Positions 55,190 through 64,000 of a stretch of 64,000 nucleotides of DNA are shown in pieces (the stretch's first letter is position 1; each line of letters starts with the position of its first letter). The notes under the pieces were generated by a model that ran no database searches, had not been told where the DNA came from, and saw only the letters and a list, made by a program, of their open reading frames with translations. Source of the stretch: Bradyrhizobium sp. 195. Lineage in GTDB: Bacteria > Pseudomonadota > Alphaproteobacteria > Rhizobiales > Xanthobacteraceae. The stretch is taken from contig NZ_CP082161.1 in NCBI RefSeq assembly GCF_023101665.1, positions 682,001 to 746,000 on the forward strand, in the 5' to 3' direction. A program made the translations under genes and the position numbers.

Positions 55190-55993
55190 GTGAAAGTGCT
55201 CCCGGTTGCTTCGGCTTGGATAGCCATTGACGATCGGATCACTGCAGTGCCCCAGCGCCCGGCCGGCCCCCAAGACGCCGAAATGATGATCCGCAAGTTG
55301 CGGGTCAATACAAGATTGAGGGAGGATGACGTCTCCGCGCTTAGGAGGCTTTCGGTTCAGGTCAGACAGATCGAGGCCGGGTCTCTCATTGTGAGAGAGG
55401 GCGATCATCCGCAATACTGCTGCTTCTTGCTAGATGGATTGGCATGTCGGTCGAAAATAGCTGAAACGGGCAAGCGACAGATCGTGTCATTCCACATCCC
55501 GGGGGACATGCCGGACCTGCAAAGCCTCTTCCTCGAAACGATGGATCACGACTTGACAGCAATGTCGACGGCAAAGCTTGGCTTCGTCAGCCATCACGCC
55601 CTGCTGGAGGTTGCCAAGGCGCGATGGTCAGTGGCCCAGGCGCTCTGGCGCGACACTCTGGTCGACGCCGCGGTTTTTCGAGAGTGGATCGTGAATCTCG
55701 CGGCCAGATCCGCACCTGCGCGATTGGCCCACCTCATGGCCGAACTGCGGGAGCGGTTCGCCGCGGTCGGGCTGGTCGCCGGACAGCAATTTGCACTTCC
55801 GATCACCCAGGTCGATTTGGCTGACGCACTTGGGCTCACGCCCGTTCACGTCAATCGGGTCATCCGAGAACTCCGGGGTGATGGCGTACTGGATGTGCGC
55901 AGGAAGATGGTCAGCCTTACCGATGCAGCCAAAGTGGCGAAAATGGGCGGCTTCAACGACCGCTACTTGCACAAGGGCCAGAGGGACACATGA
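55190..55993 (+). CDS. Crp/Fnr family transcriptional regulator
   Basis: This protein of about 267 aa has a cNMP-like sensor domain (GSLIVREGDHPQYCCFLLDG, then FHIPGDMPDLQSLF) and a C-terminal helix-turn-helix (TQVDLADALGLTPVHVNRVIREL). No Fnr [4Fe-4S] Cys set is seen, so it senses a different signal. The GTG start at 55190 is uncertain; ATG 55283 gives a compact domain start (MMIRKLRVN). It lies just before the KaiC-like/histidine-kinase pair and may regulate it. The closest analogues are bradyrhizobial Crp proteins of unknown target. Confidence 0.88.
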   Translation: MKVLPVASAWIAIDDRITAVPQRPAGPQDAEMMIRKLRVNTRLREDDVSALRRLSVQVRQIEAGSLIVREGDHPQYCCFLLDGLACRSKIAETGKRQIVSFHIPGDMPDLQSLFLETMDHDLTAMSTAKLGFVSHHALLEVAKARWSVAQALWRDTLVDAAVFREWIVNLAARSAPARLAHLMAELRERFAAVGLVAGQQFALPITQVDLADALGLTPVHVNRVIRELRGDGVLDVRRKMVSLTDAAKVAKMGGFNDRYLHKGQRDT

Positions 55994-56297
55994 AGCTACT
56001 CTGCGCGTCACAAGTGTTAGCACGTGATGGAAACCATCGCCCCGAAACTGCTGGCCGCAATCGGACTTCGCCAACAGTTCACTGCGCGCGAGCTCGTCCT
56101 CGCTTCCTTCGGATAGGTTCTTGACAAATCCCCATGGTTTCGTTGCAAAGTAGTGCAGTCCGAAGGATTTGCAGGACCTCGGTGCCTTGTTGGGCCTTGG
56201 CGACACACCTTGGGAAGCCAACCGAATTTTGTCACCTTGCTGGTCGAGCGAAGGAGTTACTCCGCGCGCGACGGCGCGCCCGCTCGACGAGAGGATC

Positions 56298-57812
56298 ATG
56301 AAGGGATCGGACCGCAGCAAAGCTACCGCGAAAGTCTCGACCGGTATTGATGGCTTCGACGGCATTCTGGACGGCGGTTATGCCTCCAACAGGGTACATC
56401 TGGTTGAGGGGCAACCCGGCACCGGAAAGACCACGCTCGCCCTGCAATTCCTGATGCGGGGTGTCGCGGCGGGCGAACGGTGTCTGTACATCACGCTGTC
56501 TGAAAGCAAGGAAGAACTGGAGCAGGTCGCCGAGACGCATGGCTGGGATCTTGGCGGAATCGACATCTTTGAACTGGTTCCGGCCGAACTCAGTCTGGAT
56601 CCTCAGCAGCGGCAGACCGTGGTCTACGCCTCCGACCTCGAGCTCGGTGAGACGACGAAGATGACCTTCGACGAGGTGAAGCGCGTTACGCCGTCTCGCG
56701 TGGTCTTCGACAGCCTGTCGGAAATCCGCCTGCTGGCGCAAAACCCGCTGCGTTATCGTCGGCAGGTGATCGGGTTGAAGCACTTCTTTGCTCAGCAGGG
56801 CTGCACCACGTTATTTCTGGACGACCTGACCGAGGAGGGCGACGATCAAAATTTGCACAGCCTGGTGCATGGCGTCATTCGCCTCGAGCACTACGCCCTT
56901 CAGTACGGCGCTGAGAGGCGCAGGATGCGCGTGTTCAAGATGCGCGGCCGAAGTTTTCGCGGGGGCTATCATGACTTCCTGATCCGGAAGGGCGGCATTG
57001 CCTTGTTCCCGAGACTGGTCGCAGCCGAATACGCGGACGGTCAGCAGGTTGCGGAGCCGATTCTCTCAGGGATTGCCGAACTGGATCAACTGTTGGGAGG
57101 CGGGCTGGACCGGGGCACCAGCACCCTTCTGATGGGGCCTTCCGGATCCGGCAAATCGTCGATCGCCATGCAATTCGTGATGGCCGCGCTTCGGCGAGGC
57201 GAGCGCGCACTCTTCGTTACGTTCGACGAGACCAAAAGCATCTTGAACAAGCGCGCGGCAGGAATGGGCTGGAATCTCGCCGGACCAATTGAGGGCGGCC
57301 AATTGATTCTGGAGCAGGTGGATCCGGCTGAACTGTCTCCGGGTGAGTTGACCGGAATGGTGCGCCGCCTGGTGGAGGTCGAAGGCGTCCGCATCGTGGT
57401 CCTGGATAGTCTCAGCGGCTACCAGAACGCGATGCCGGCCGAGCAGTTCATGCTTTTGCTCATGCATGAGACGCTGACCTATCTGAACCACCGGGGGGTC
57501 GTGACGATTCTCACGCTCGCGCAACATGGTCTCATCGGCCCCATGCAGTCCAGCGTCGATCTGACCTATCTGAGCGATACCATGCTTCTGCTTCGCTTCT
57601 TTGAGGCCGCGGGAAAGATCAGAAGGGCCATTTCGGTCCTGAAGAAGCGGACTGGCCGCCATGAGGACGAGATCAGGGAATACCGGCTCGATGATCGCGG
57701 AATCACGGTCGGTCCTCCACTGTCGGAATTTCAAGGGGTTCTATCCGGATCGCCGACCTATACAGGCCAACACAAGATTCTGCTTGGAAAAAGCCCGAAT
57801 GGCGCGACGTGA
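56298..57812 (+). CDS. KaiC-like double-domain ATPase
   Basis: The 504-aa protein has two RecA-like KaiC domains. CI has Walker A GQPGTGKT at 38-45, and CII has GPSGSGKS at about 280-287. The catalytic glutamates are present in the CI (YITLSESKEEL) and CII (FVTFDETKS) segments. Outside cyanobacteria, such KaiC proteins act in stress or signalling, not circadian clocks; no KaiA or KaiB is seen here. Its stop overlaps the start of the histidine kinase by 14 bp, so the two are co-translated and probably partner. ATG 56298 has GAGG upstream. Confidence 0.9.
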   Translation: MKGSDRSKATAKVSTGIDGFDGILDGGYASNRVHLVEGQPGTGKTTLALQFLMRGVAAGERCLYITLSESKEELEQVAETHGWDLGGIDIFELVPAELSLDPQQRQTVVYASDLELGETTKMTFDEVKRVTPSRVVFDSLSEIRLLAQNPLRYRRQVIGLKHFFAQQGCTTLFLDDLTEEGDDQNLHSLVHGVIRLEHYALQYGAERRRMRVFKMRGRSFRGGYHDFLIRKGGIALFPRLVAAEYADGQQVAEPILSGIAELDQLLGGGLDRGTSTLLMGPSGSGKSSIAMQFVMAALRRGERALFVTFDETKSILNKRAAGMGWNLAGPIEGGQLILEQVDPAELSPGELTGMVRRLVEVEGVRIVVLDSLSGYQNAMPAEQFMLLLMHETLTYLNHRGVVTILTLAQHGLIGPMQSSVDLTYLSDTMLLLRFFEAAGKIRRAISVLKKRTGRHEDEIREYRLDDRGITVGPPLSEFQGVLSGSPTYTGQHKILLGKSPNGAT

Positions 57813-59496
57813 GCATGTTCAAAATGGGCCTGCGCTTGTACTGGCGCCGGTCGGCAGGGATGCGGCAGTAATCTGTTCGATGCTGCAGGCTGACGGCACT
57901 TTTGCTCGTGAGCAGCGGAGCCTTACCGAGCTGGTGGGCAATCTGGGCGAGGCGGCAGCCGCCGTGATTGCAGAAGAGGCCTTGACCCACGAGGATCGCG
58001 GCAGCCTTGCGCGGTGGATCCTCAACCAGCCGCCATGGTCGGATTTTCCTTTTGTCCTGCTGACGCTGAGGGCAGCGCGCAATCCGCAGCCAGATCTCGT
58101 CGAGTTGCTCGGAAACGTGACCGTGCTCGAACGGCCCCTCGCTGCGGCTTCGCTCAAGAGCGCGGTCAAAGCGGCCGTCCGGGCGCGGGTAAAGCAGCGA
58201 CAGACTGAAAGCTATCTGGATCAGTTGACACATCTGACCGACACGCTGGAACGGCGCATCGAGGATCGTACCCACGAATTGGCGAATGCAAATCGGCGGT
58301 TGATGGCCGAAATGGTTGAGCGCGAGCGGACCGAAGTCGCGCTTCGCCACGCCCACAAAATGGAGGCCGTGGGACAACTCACCGGTGGCATCGCACATGA
58401 CTTCAACAACCTGTTGACGACCATCATGGGCAATCTGCAGCTGCTTGGCTTGCGCATCGAGGACGAGCGCCTCCAGCGTTACCTGCGCAACGCCATGCAC
58501 GGGGCGGAACGCGGCGCCAAGCTGGTGAAGCAGCTCATGGCATTTTCGCGTAAGCAGCACCTCGCGCCAGAGCCCATCGACATCAACGAGCTTGCCGGAG
58601 TGGTCGCCGAGCTCCTGTCGCGGACGATCGGGACCGGCATCCGCCTTGAAGTCGCCACCGAAGATGGCTTGTGGCCGGCGCTGGTCGACCCCACCCAGCT
58701 TGAACTCATGCTTCTCAACCTTGCGTTCAATGCACGCGATGCCATGCCGACGGGTGGCACCATCGTCATCGAAACTACCGCTCTGAACCGCGTCCCCGAC
58801 CAACTGGCGAGCGAGCTCAAAGCAGGGCAATATGTGTGCATCTCCGTCAAGGACACCGGCACGGGCATGCCGCCGGATGTTCTGGCCCGTGCCTTCGATC
58901 CGTTCTTTACCACCAAGGCTCCCGGCAAAGGCACGGGCCTCGGTCTGTCACAGGTCTACGGCTTCGCCCGCCAATCCGGTGGGACGGTCAAGATCGAAAC
59001 CGAGCTCGGTCGAGGCACCGTGGTCCGCATCTTCCTGCCTCGTTCGACTGAGGCCGTCGTTGCCGGCCAGGGATCCAGCGAACCGACGGCGTCTGCGAGG
59101 GGGACGGCTCTGGTTATCGACGATGATGCTGACGTGCGCGAAACGACCGGTGGCATGTTGGAGACCTTAGGTTACCGGGTCGTTGCCACTGATGACCTCG
59201 AAGCCGCGTTGGCAGCTCTCGGCCGAGAGAGCGTTGACCTGGCGCTGGTTGATTTGGCCATGCCGAAGATTTCCGGAGTGGATGTAGGGCGGCAACTACG
59301 GCAACGCTCGCCGCGCCTTCCCATTCTGTTTTGCAGCGGCTTTCCAGACCTGATCGAGGAGAATAGAAAGCGCATCAGCAAGGAGGCATTTCTCAGCAAG
59401 CCTTATTCCCTGGCGGATCTCGCGGCGAAAATTGAAGCGATCTCAGGCGCAAAGCCCATTGCTGTCGATCCGTCCGCGGCCGTCATGAACGGCTGA
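57799..59496 (+). CDS. hybrid sensor histidine kinase
   Basis: The protein is 565 aa. The first 120 residues form a receiver-like, degenerate domain ([20 protein letters not shown]). Then come a coiled coil and the HisKA motif [16 protein letters not shown] with His near 199, an HATPase with [22 protein letters not shown], and a C-terminal receiver with phospho-acceptor Asp near 484 ([13 protein letters not shown]) and [12 protein letters not shown]. It should autophosphorylate and pass phosphate to its own receiver. The overlap with the KaiC-like gene suggests the two act as a signalling pair. Confidence 0.92.
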   Translation: MARREHVQNGPALVLAPVGRDAAVICSMLQADGTFAREQRSLTELVGNLGEAAAAVIAEEALTHEDRGSLARWILNQPPWSDFPFVLLTLRAARNPQPDLVELLGNVTVLERPLAAASLKSAVKAAVRARVKQRQTESYLDQLTHLTDTLERRIEDRTHELANANRRLMAEMVERERTEVALRHAHKMEAVGQLTGGIAHDFNNLLTTIMGNLQLLGLRIEDERLQRYLRNAMHGAERGAKLVKQLMAFSRKQHLAPEPIDINELAGVVAELLSRTIGTGIRLEVATEDGLWPALVDPTQLELMLLNLAFNARDAMPTGGTIVIETTALNRVPDQLASELKAGQYVCISVKDTGTGMPPDVLARAFDPFFTTKAPGKGTGLGLSQVYGFARQSGGTVKIETELGRGTVVRIFLPRSTEAVVAGQGSSEPTASARGTALVIDDDADVRETTGGMLETLGYRVVATDDLEAALAALGRESVDLALVDLAMPKISGVDVGRQLRQRSPRLPILFCSGFPDLIEENRKRISKEAFLSKPYSLADLAAKIEAISGAKPIAVDPSAAVMNG

Positions 59497-59584
59497 CCGG
59501 CAGGGCTGCACTCAGCCGTTGGGCCATCTTGCGCGAGTCCGCGAGCTAGAGCCTAGTTTCACCGTAGAACGGCTTGGGCGTCGA

Positions 59585-59881
59585 TCACCAACCTGGTGCC
59601 ACGTAGTCGACCTCGGCAAGATACCCGTAGGGCGGCAGCGGCGCGCGATATACCGGCGCGGGCACATAGACGGGGCGCCTCACCACGACGGTCCGCTCGC
59701 GGACGATTGCTGCGGGCGGCTCCATGATCGGCCGCCGTACTAAGTAGGTTATCGCCGGTGGTAAGATCGGGGGGTACGGATCCAGATAGATTGTCTGCGC
59801 AAACGCAGTGCCCAGGCCGGGGCCAAGCCATCCGGTGACGGCCAAGCCCATGACCACGAGTAATCTCGGTACAGCTTTCAT
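59585..59881 (-). CDS. small exported Pro/Tyr/Val-rich protein
   Basis: The protein is 98 aa. A clear signal peptide (RLLVVMGLAVTGWLGPGLGTAFA-Q) is followed by a Pro/Arg/Val/Tyr-rich mature part (YLDPYPPILPPAITYLVRRP, RTVVVRRPVYVPAPVYRAPL). It has no Cys and no known domain; such proteins may be cell-envelope structural components. It stands alone on the minus strand between two plus-strand genes. Confidence 0.75.
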   Translation of the reverse strand: MKAVPRLLVVMGLAVTGWLGPGLGTAFAQTIYLDPYPPILPPAITYLVRRPIMEPPAAIVRERTVVVRRPVYVPAPVYRAPLPPYGYLAEVDYVAPGW

Positions 59882-60232
59882 CTCTCGCCCTCAAATTCAA
59901 GCGCTTGGCAGTCGAACGGGCACGGCTCATCAAAGTTCCTTTGACCGCTCGCAAATGCGTCGCTTGCGCGAGTGGCTCGAGCTGAGCACGCGCGGGGACA
60001 GGCGCAGGCATTCTGTACCATTTGAAGCACGGTCGCTCGCGAGCTGCCGCCTCGCCACGAACTTCAGTCGAGCTAAACTTGCCATCTAGTTTGAAACCAC
60101 GCAGCTTCCTCTTGGTTGTTCGCGATGCCCCGCCTCGATTGAGCCACTCGACGGTCGCGACGGAGAAACTGCCCGAGAGAAATACTGACTCGGTCGGCAC
60201 ATTGTGGCGCCGTCCGTTTCAGAGGCCGGATC
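59882..60232. other. intergenic region before the MipZ-like gene
   Basis: No gene is supported in this 351-bp interval. It should contain the divergent promoters of the exported protein and the MipZ-like gene; GAGG is at 60221-60225 before ATG 60233. Confidence 0.4.
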
Positions 60233-61153
60233 ATGCTGAACGTCGACATACAAGCGGACGCCGCGCCCCACGTCATTGTGGTTGGAAACGAAAAGGGAGG
60301 TACGGGAAAGACGACGGTCGCGATGCATATCGCCGTCGCCCTGTTGAAGGTCGGCCAGCGATTGGCGACTATTGATCTCGACGGCCGCCAGCGCACCCTT
60401 ACCCGCTATATTCAGAACCGGCGCAACTGGGCTCGCAGATGTCATATCGAGCTCGAGCGGCCGACTCATTTCACCGTCACGCGTGCCGACGGTCTCAAGG
60501 TGGACGAAAACGAGGTCGCCGAGCTGCAAGAGTTCGAGCAAGCCATCGCATCCATCGGGCGCCGCCACGACTTCCTCGTGATCGATACCCCACCGCACGA
60601 CAGCTATTTGATGCGGCTGGCGCATTCCATCGCGGACACAGTTGTGACACCGCTCAACGACAGTTTTGTCGATCTGGACGTGCTGGCGAGCCTCGATGCC
60701 GTGACGCTGGGCATCATTGGCGTCAGCCACTACGGGGAATTGGTGCGCGAAATGCGTCGCCATCGCCGGTCTGTCGACGGCACCCTCATCGATTGGATCG
60801 TGCTGCGCAACCGGTTTTCCCCTGATCCGGCCTCAAGTAAATCGGTGCTATCTGAAAGCTTGAACGAACTGGGATTGGCGCTGGGCTTTCGAACCGGCGC
60901 TGGGCTACCTGAGCGTCCGGTTTATCGGAATCTCTTTCCCCGTGGCCTTTCGGGGCTGGACGGCGATGTGCCCGGTATTGATGCCGATGCGGCGCATTCC
61001 GTGGCTGAGCGCGAGGTGCAGAGCGTCCTGGATGCATTGAGGGTACCGGTAGACGGACGCGGTCGCCGCCGTGCGGCTGCGCGACGGGAGTGGTTCGCGG
61101 CGCGAGGCGAGCCCCTTAAGCTCGACGACTTGCTCGCCGAACTGCCCCGCTGA
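60233..61153 (+). CDS. MipZ-like ParA-family ATPase
   Basis: The protein is 306 aa. A deviant Walker A with Lys lies at GNEKGGTGKTTV near 18-28, followed by TIDLDGRQRTLTRYIQNRR near 47. VIDTPPHDSYLMRLAHSIADTVVTPLNDSFVDLD and LIDWIVLRNR are diagnostic of MipZ, the alphaproteobacterial division-site positioner that inhibits FtsZ near the poles. The usual chromosome already encodes MipZ elsewhere, so this may be a second copy with another job. It is divergent in direction from rpoH. Confidence 0.85.
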   Translation: MLNVDIQADAAPHVIVVGNEKGGTGKTTVAMHIAVALLKVGQRLATIDLDGRQRTLTRYIQNRRNWARRCHIELERPTHFTVTRADGLKVDENEVAELQEFEQAIASIGRRHDFLVIDTPPHDSYLMRLAHSIADTVVTPLNDSFVDLDVLASLDAVTLGIIGVSHYGELVREMRRHRRSVDGTLIDWIVLRNRFSPDPASSKSVLSESLNELGLALGFRTGAGLPERPVYRNLFPRGLSGLDGDVPGIDADAAHSVAEREVQSVLDALRVPVDGRGRRRAAARREWFAARGEPLKLDDLLAELPR

Positions 61154-61264
61154 GCCGCGGGGCACTTCTGTTGTTTAGCCGGTCGTCCCGAGAACCCGAC
61201 CTGCCAAACGGCCTCGGCGGCACGGGCAAGTCAGGGTTGGGAGCTGACTCGGGGAGCTGGCTGG

Positions 61265-62185
61265 TCAGCCCCGAAGTTCGGCATGCAGGCGGGTTGGAGG
61301 CAACGGAGCTGCGTCCAAGCGAGCGCCGACTGCGCTTTTGATCTTCTGCAGCGCGCGCGCCTCAATCTGGCGAATGCGCTCGCGCGACACGCCAAACGTG
61401 ACAGCAAGCTCGTCGAATGTCTTCGGTTGTTCCGTCAGGAATCGCGCTTCGACGATGCTGCGCTCTCGCGAAGTCAGGGCTGCGAGCGCATTCTTCAAGG
61501 CGTCCCTTATCCGCTCGCGATCTTGTGCGTCGGAGACCAGCGTTTCAGGATCAGGCGAGGGATCGACCAGACGGTCTTGCATCTCCTCGGAGGTGTCCGC
61601 CTGCGCCATGGGCACGTTGAGCGAAACGTCTCCTCGGATCCTTCCGTTCATCTCGACCACTTCGCGGGGCTCAACCTTTAATTGCCTGGCGATGTACGCG
61701 GCTTGCTCCGCTGACAGCTCGCCTTCCTCGCCCGCTCCTATTCGGTTCTTGAGCTTGCGCAAGTTGAAGAACAGCTTCTTTTGCGCTGCCGTCGTGCCGA
61801 TCTTGACCAACGACCAGGATCGCAGGATGTACTCTTGGACCGTTGCCTTGATCCACCACATAGCATAGGTGGCGAGACGGAAGCCCTTCTTGGGCTCGAA
61901 CCGTTTCACGGCCAGCATCAGCCCGACGTTCGCTTCTGAGATCAGATCGGCGACGGGCAAACCGTAGCCGCGATAGCGAAGGGCTATCTTCGCAGCCAGC
62001 CGCAAGTGACTTGTGACCAGACGGTATGCGGCCTCGCGGTCGCCGTGTTCGCGCCATCGTTCGGCGTACACGGCTTCTTCGGTCGGATTGAGCAGCGGGA
62101 AGTTGCGAATGGCCGCTAGGTACCGTGAGAGTCCGCCTTCAGAATAAACGGTGGGCATGGTTGATGGAAGTGACAGGGAGCTCAT
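61265..62185 (-). CDS. rpoH: RNA polymerase sigma-32 type factor (RpoH)
   Basis: The protein is 306 aa. Region 2 includes AYRLVTSHLRLAAKIALRYRGYGLPVADLISEANVGLMLAVKRFEP and GFRLATYAMWWIKATVQEYIL. The RpoH box is AQKKLFFNLRKLK, and region 4 includes SRERSIVEARFLTEQPKTFDELAVTFGVSRERIRQIEARALQKI. The RpoH box identifies it as a heat-shock sigma factor. AGGAGG precedes ATG 62185. Rhizobia carry several rpoH genes; this copy lies among chaperone genes and is the natural candidate to control them. Confidence 0.95.
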   Translation of the reverse strand: MSSLSLPSTMPTVYSEGGLSRYLAAIRNFPLLNPTEEAVYAERWREHGDREAAYRLVTSHLRLAAKIALRYRGYGLPVADLISEANVGLMLAVKRFEPKKGFRLATYAMWWIKATVQEYILRSWSLVKIGTTAAQKKLFFNLRKLKNRIGAGEEGELSAEQAAYIARQLKVEPREVVEMNGRIRGDVSLNVPMAQADTSEEMQDRLVDPSPDPETLVSDAQDRERIRDALKNALAALTSRERSIVEARFLTEQPKTFDELAVTFGVSRERIRQIEARALQKIKSAVGARLDAAPLPPTRLHAELRG

Positions 62186-62480
62186 ATCCAATTCCTCCTG
62201 AGAGCAAAGTGGGTTGGAGCACCGAGGGTGCGCCTTGGGCCCGAGAGCGGCACCCAAGCGCATCGGTCGCGCTCACAAAATCACGAACCAGTCGCATTGT
62301 TCCCGTCGCGCCTTGGAAAGAGCATCGGTTGGAGAGGCGCTCGGCTGGGGATGCCCGACCGGCGCCGCGGTGGCAGACAGACTTGAGTGCCGGAGAAGCT
62401 TGTCGCTGCCATTCCGAGCTCATGCGCCCATATAGGCGAAATCGGCAGCGGTCATCGCAAGAGCAATGTGGGGACGAGCC

Positions 62481-63119
62481 ATGGCCTGGAATCAATTTGT
62501 CGGAACTACCATGCTCCTGTACGCACTGAGCAACCCTATCGGCGCCATTCCGATTTTCTTGGCGCTCACTCGACATGCAGGCACCGGAAAGGCGCACCGG
62601 GTGATACTCCTGGCGTGCACAGCGGTAGGTACCTTCTTCGTCGGCTCGGTGCTCCTTGGCAAGGAGATCCTGAAGTTCTTCAATGTCGGACTGGACGATT
62701 TCCGCATTGCGGGCGGGCTGCTCGCGCTGGTGATCGCGTTTGAAATGTTTCAGGCGCAACATGGCAAACTGATACCGCGCTCGGACGAGGCGAGCCGCAG
62801 CGAAGTCGACGTCCACGGGCTCGCCATTACCCCTTTTGCCTTTCCGCTGCTGGTCGGGCCGGCCGAGATGGGCATCCTGATCACTCTTTCCAATGACAAT
62901 CCGGGGTGGCTTGCCAAGGCATTCCTGGGCGCCGCCGCACTCGTGGCTACTTTCCTGATCGGACTGACGTTATGGATGGCCGCAGCGGTCCAGCGGGTGC
63001 TGGGTCGTACCGGCATCAGTGTCATGACCCGCGTGATGGCCCTTATCGTCGCCGCGATCGGCGTGAATTTCATTATGACGGGCATTCGAAGTGAGCTGCC
63101 GGGATTGGCAAGCCCATAG
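62481..63119 (+). CDS. MarC family membrane protein
   Basis: The protein is 212 aa with six transmembrane helices: FVGTTMLLYALSNPIGAIPIF, VILLACTAVGTFFVGSVLLG, IAGGLLALVIAFEMF, ITPFAFPLLVGPAEMGIL, LGAAALVATFLIGLTLWMA and VMALIVAAIGVNFIMTGI. The NPIGAIPIF and TPFAFPLLVGPAEMGILIT segments are the MarC/UPF0056 signature. The role is unknown; the earlier link to antibiotic resistance has not held up. ATG 62481 is preferred for a GGGAC upstream. Confidence 0.92.
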   Translation: MAWNQFVGTTMLLYALSNPIGAIPIFLALTRHAGTGKAHRVILLACTAVGTFFVGSVLLGKEILKFFNVGLDDFRIAGGLLALVIAFEMFQAQHGKLIPRSDEASRSEVDVHGLAITPFAFPLLVGPAEMGILITLSNDNPGWLAKAFLGAAALVATFLIGLTLWMAAAVQRVLGRTGISVMTRVMALIVAAIGVNFIMTGIRSELPGLASP

Positions 63120-63368
63120 CCTACGACGGCATGACCGCCCCGCGGGCGACGTGCAGCGCCTCAAGAGAGAGCTGGCTGGAAGCGCAGCATCAGCTGTGGA
63201 GCGAATTGATGAAGGTGTCTAACACCGTTCGGCTTTGCTGGTGCTGGATCTTGTCTGGCGCGGCGAAGCAGAGTAACGGCCAAAGGCGACCAGGCTGCCG
63301 GCGATCAGCGTCAAATCGCCCGCGCCCTGTTGCGTGGTGGCGCCGAGTTGCCATCGGCTCTCCTGCCT

Positions 63369-63578
63369 CTATGCCGCGGGGTGCATCGGTGACGGCTTGG
63401 CGCGCTGCGCTGCGGCACGAGCCTTGGCAATGGCCATCCAGTCCCGCAGCAGCCCCTTGTCTTCCTTCGAGAAGGCCGCCCGCCGCTTGAGATCCTCGAA
63501 CGTATCGTCGGGGTGGCAACGCTCGAAGTCGGCGCGGACGAGCGACTCGAGATAGCTCTGTTCCTCGTTGTTCGCCAT
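63369..63578 (-). CDS. small conserved protein
   Basis: This 69-aa charged helical protein reads MANNEEQSYLESLVRADFER, then CHPDDTFEDLKRRAAFSKED, KGLLRDWMAIAKARAAAQRA. I recognise the (C/H)PDDTFEDLKxRAxFSKEDKGLLRDWMAxA pattern as frequent in Bradyrhizobium-type genomes. It stands alone. Function unknown. Confidence 0.7.
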   Translation of the reverse strand: MANNEEQSYLESLVRADFERCHPDDTFEDLKRRAAFSKEDKGLLRDWMAIAKARAAAQRAKPSPMHPAA

Positions 63579-63800
63579 GCTGCCTGTTCCGTTTCCGAAG
63601 GCCCGCGTTCGCTGCTACGCCATAACCAATTTGCGACATGCTGGTTCGCGCCTAGGATCGACAAGACCGGATCGAGCCGTTGCGGACGGCGATGATCCGT
63701 TCGAAAGTGCGGAGTTGCTGGGGCAAGTGGGGGCGCGACTAGCTGGCCCTACTTGCGCCAGCTATGCATTCGGGCCTGTGGGATTTGAGGGCGCGGACTC

Positions 63801-64000
63801 GTGCGCGTAACCGGACCGTTCGCCTATGTTATGTTGTATGGCGCGCTATACGCAGCATTTGGCGTGGCATCACCGTTCTGGCCGAAGTTCTTCGAAGCGA
63901 AGGCGCTGAGCGCCCAGCAGATCGGGGGGCTACTCGCCGCCGCGATGCTGATGCGGCTCGTCTCCGGACCAGTTGTCGCAGCCTTCGCCGACTTGATCGG
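63801..64000 (+). CDS. MFS transporter, 3' end outside window
   Basis: The frame is open from GTG 63801 to the window end. It reads VRVTGPFAYVMLYGALYAAF, GVASPFWPKFFEAKALSAQQIGGLLAAAMLMRLVSGPVVAAFADLIG, two to three helices with the (G)xxxD motif of the first cytoplasmic loop. The pattern GxxxPFWPxFFxxxGLSAxQIGxLLAxxxxxRxxxGPxxGxxAD belongs to the MFS_1-like/phenylpropionate permease-type branch. The substrate is unknown. Confidence 0.8.
   Translation, partial: MRVTGPFAYVMLYGALYAAFGVASPFWPKFFEAKALSAQQIGGLLAAAMLMRLVSGPVVAAFADLI

Overview
The window reads as chromosome of a GC-rich alphaproteobacterium of the Bradyrhizobium/Rhodopseudomonas type. The evidence is the gene order hisD - UPF0262 - low-molecular-weight phosphatase - maf - yacG - tRNA-Phe, the rhizobial interspersed palindromic repeats, the MipZ and RpoH types, and many small proteins of bradyrhizobial character. 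The genus is an inference from these traits, not a database result.

Region 1 (1 to about 17.66 kb) is ordinary chromosome. It holds a RidA gene with an amidohydrolase, a luciferase-like monooxygenase, a Tat-exported protein with a ferric-reductase-like membrane partner, a fusion of a cyclic-nucleotide domain to a thioredoxin-reductase fold that lacks the CxxC, an EthD protein, an alpha/beta hydrolase, a TetR regulator divergent from two NAD(P)-binding proteins, and the hisD-to-yacG block. tRNA-Thr(GGT) and tRNA-Phe(GAA) are present. At least eight interspersed palindromic repeats lie in this part; I noticed none after the tRNA-Phe.

Region 2 (about 17.66 to 37 kb) is a mobile island. A tyrosine recombinase starts about 85 bp after tRNA-Phe. 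It is followed by a three-gene set resembling ABC-three-component (ABC-3C) conflict systems: a nuclease-fold protein, a small middle protein, and an SMC/Rad50-like ATPase. Next come a PP2A-like phosphatase, small membrane proteins, an XRE regulator, an ArdC-like antirestriction protein, an ATP-dependent DNA ligase, a DUF2958 protein and a PD-(D/E)XK-like protein. Facing these across a 760-bp intergenic region with a GGGGAA-type repeat is the most unusual part: four genes for an acidic protein, an SF3/DUF5906-like ATPase, a DnaX-like clamp-loader ATPase with a Cys4 zinc module, and a 794-aa protein with a delta-prime-like module whose Walker B is degenerate. I read this as a possible element-encoded replication (or replication-linked conflict) module.

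Region 3 (about 37 to 64 kb) is rich in stress and protein-quality genes. It holds a cold-shock protein, a GreA paralogue, a lone groEL, a family-4 glycosyltransferase, dnaK-grpE-cbpA-cbpM, a DegP-type protease, a glutaredoxin-like protein, a peroxiredoxin, trxC, a Crp/Fnr regulator, a KaiC-like ATPase overlapping a hybrid histidine kinase, a MipZ-like ATPase, an rpoH-type sigma factor and a MarC-family protein. The rpoH and chaperone genes look like an accessory heat/oxidative-stress set. Several small genes here (DNA ligase remnant, MOSC protein, two small proteins) are broken by single-base shifts, which is either decay or base-calling loss in short G/C runs. The right end of the island was not found, so region 3 may or may not belong to the same insertion.
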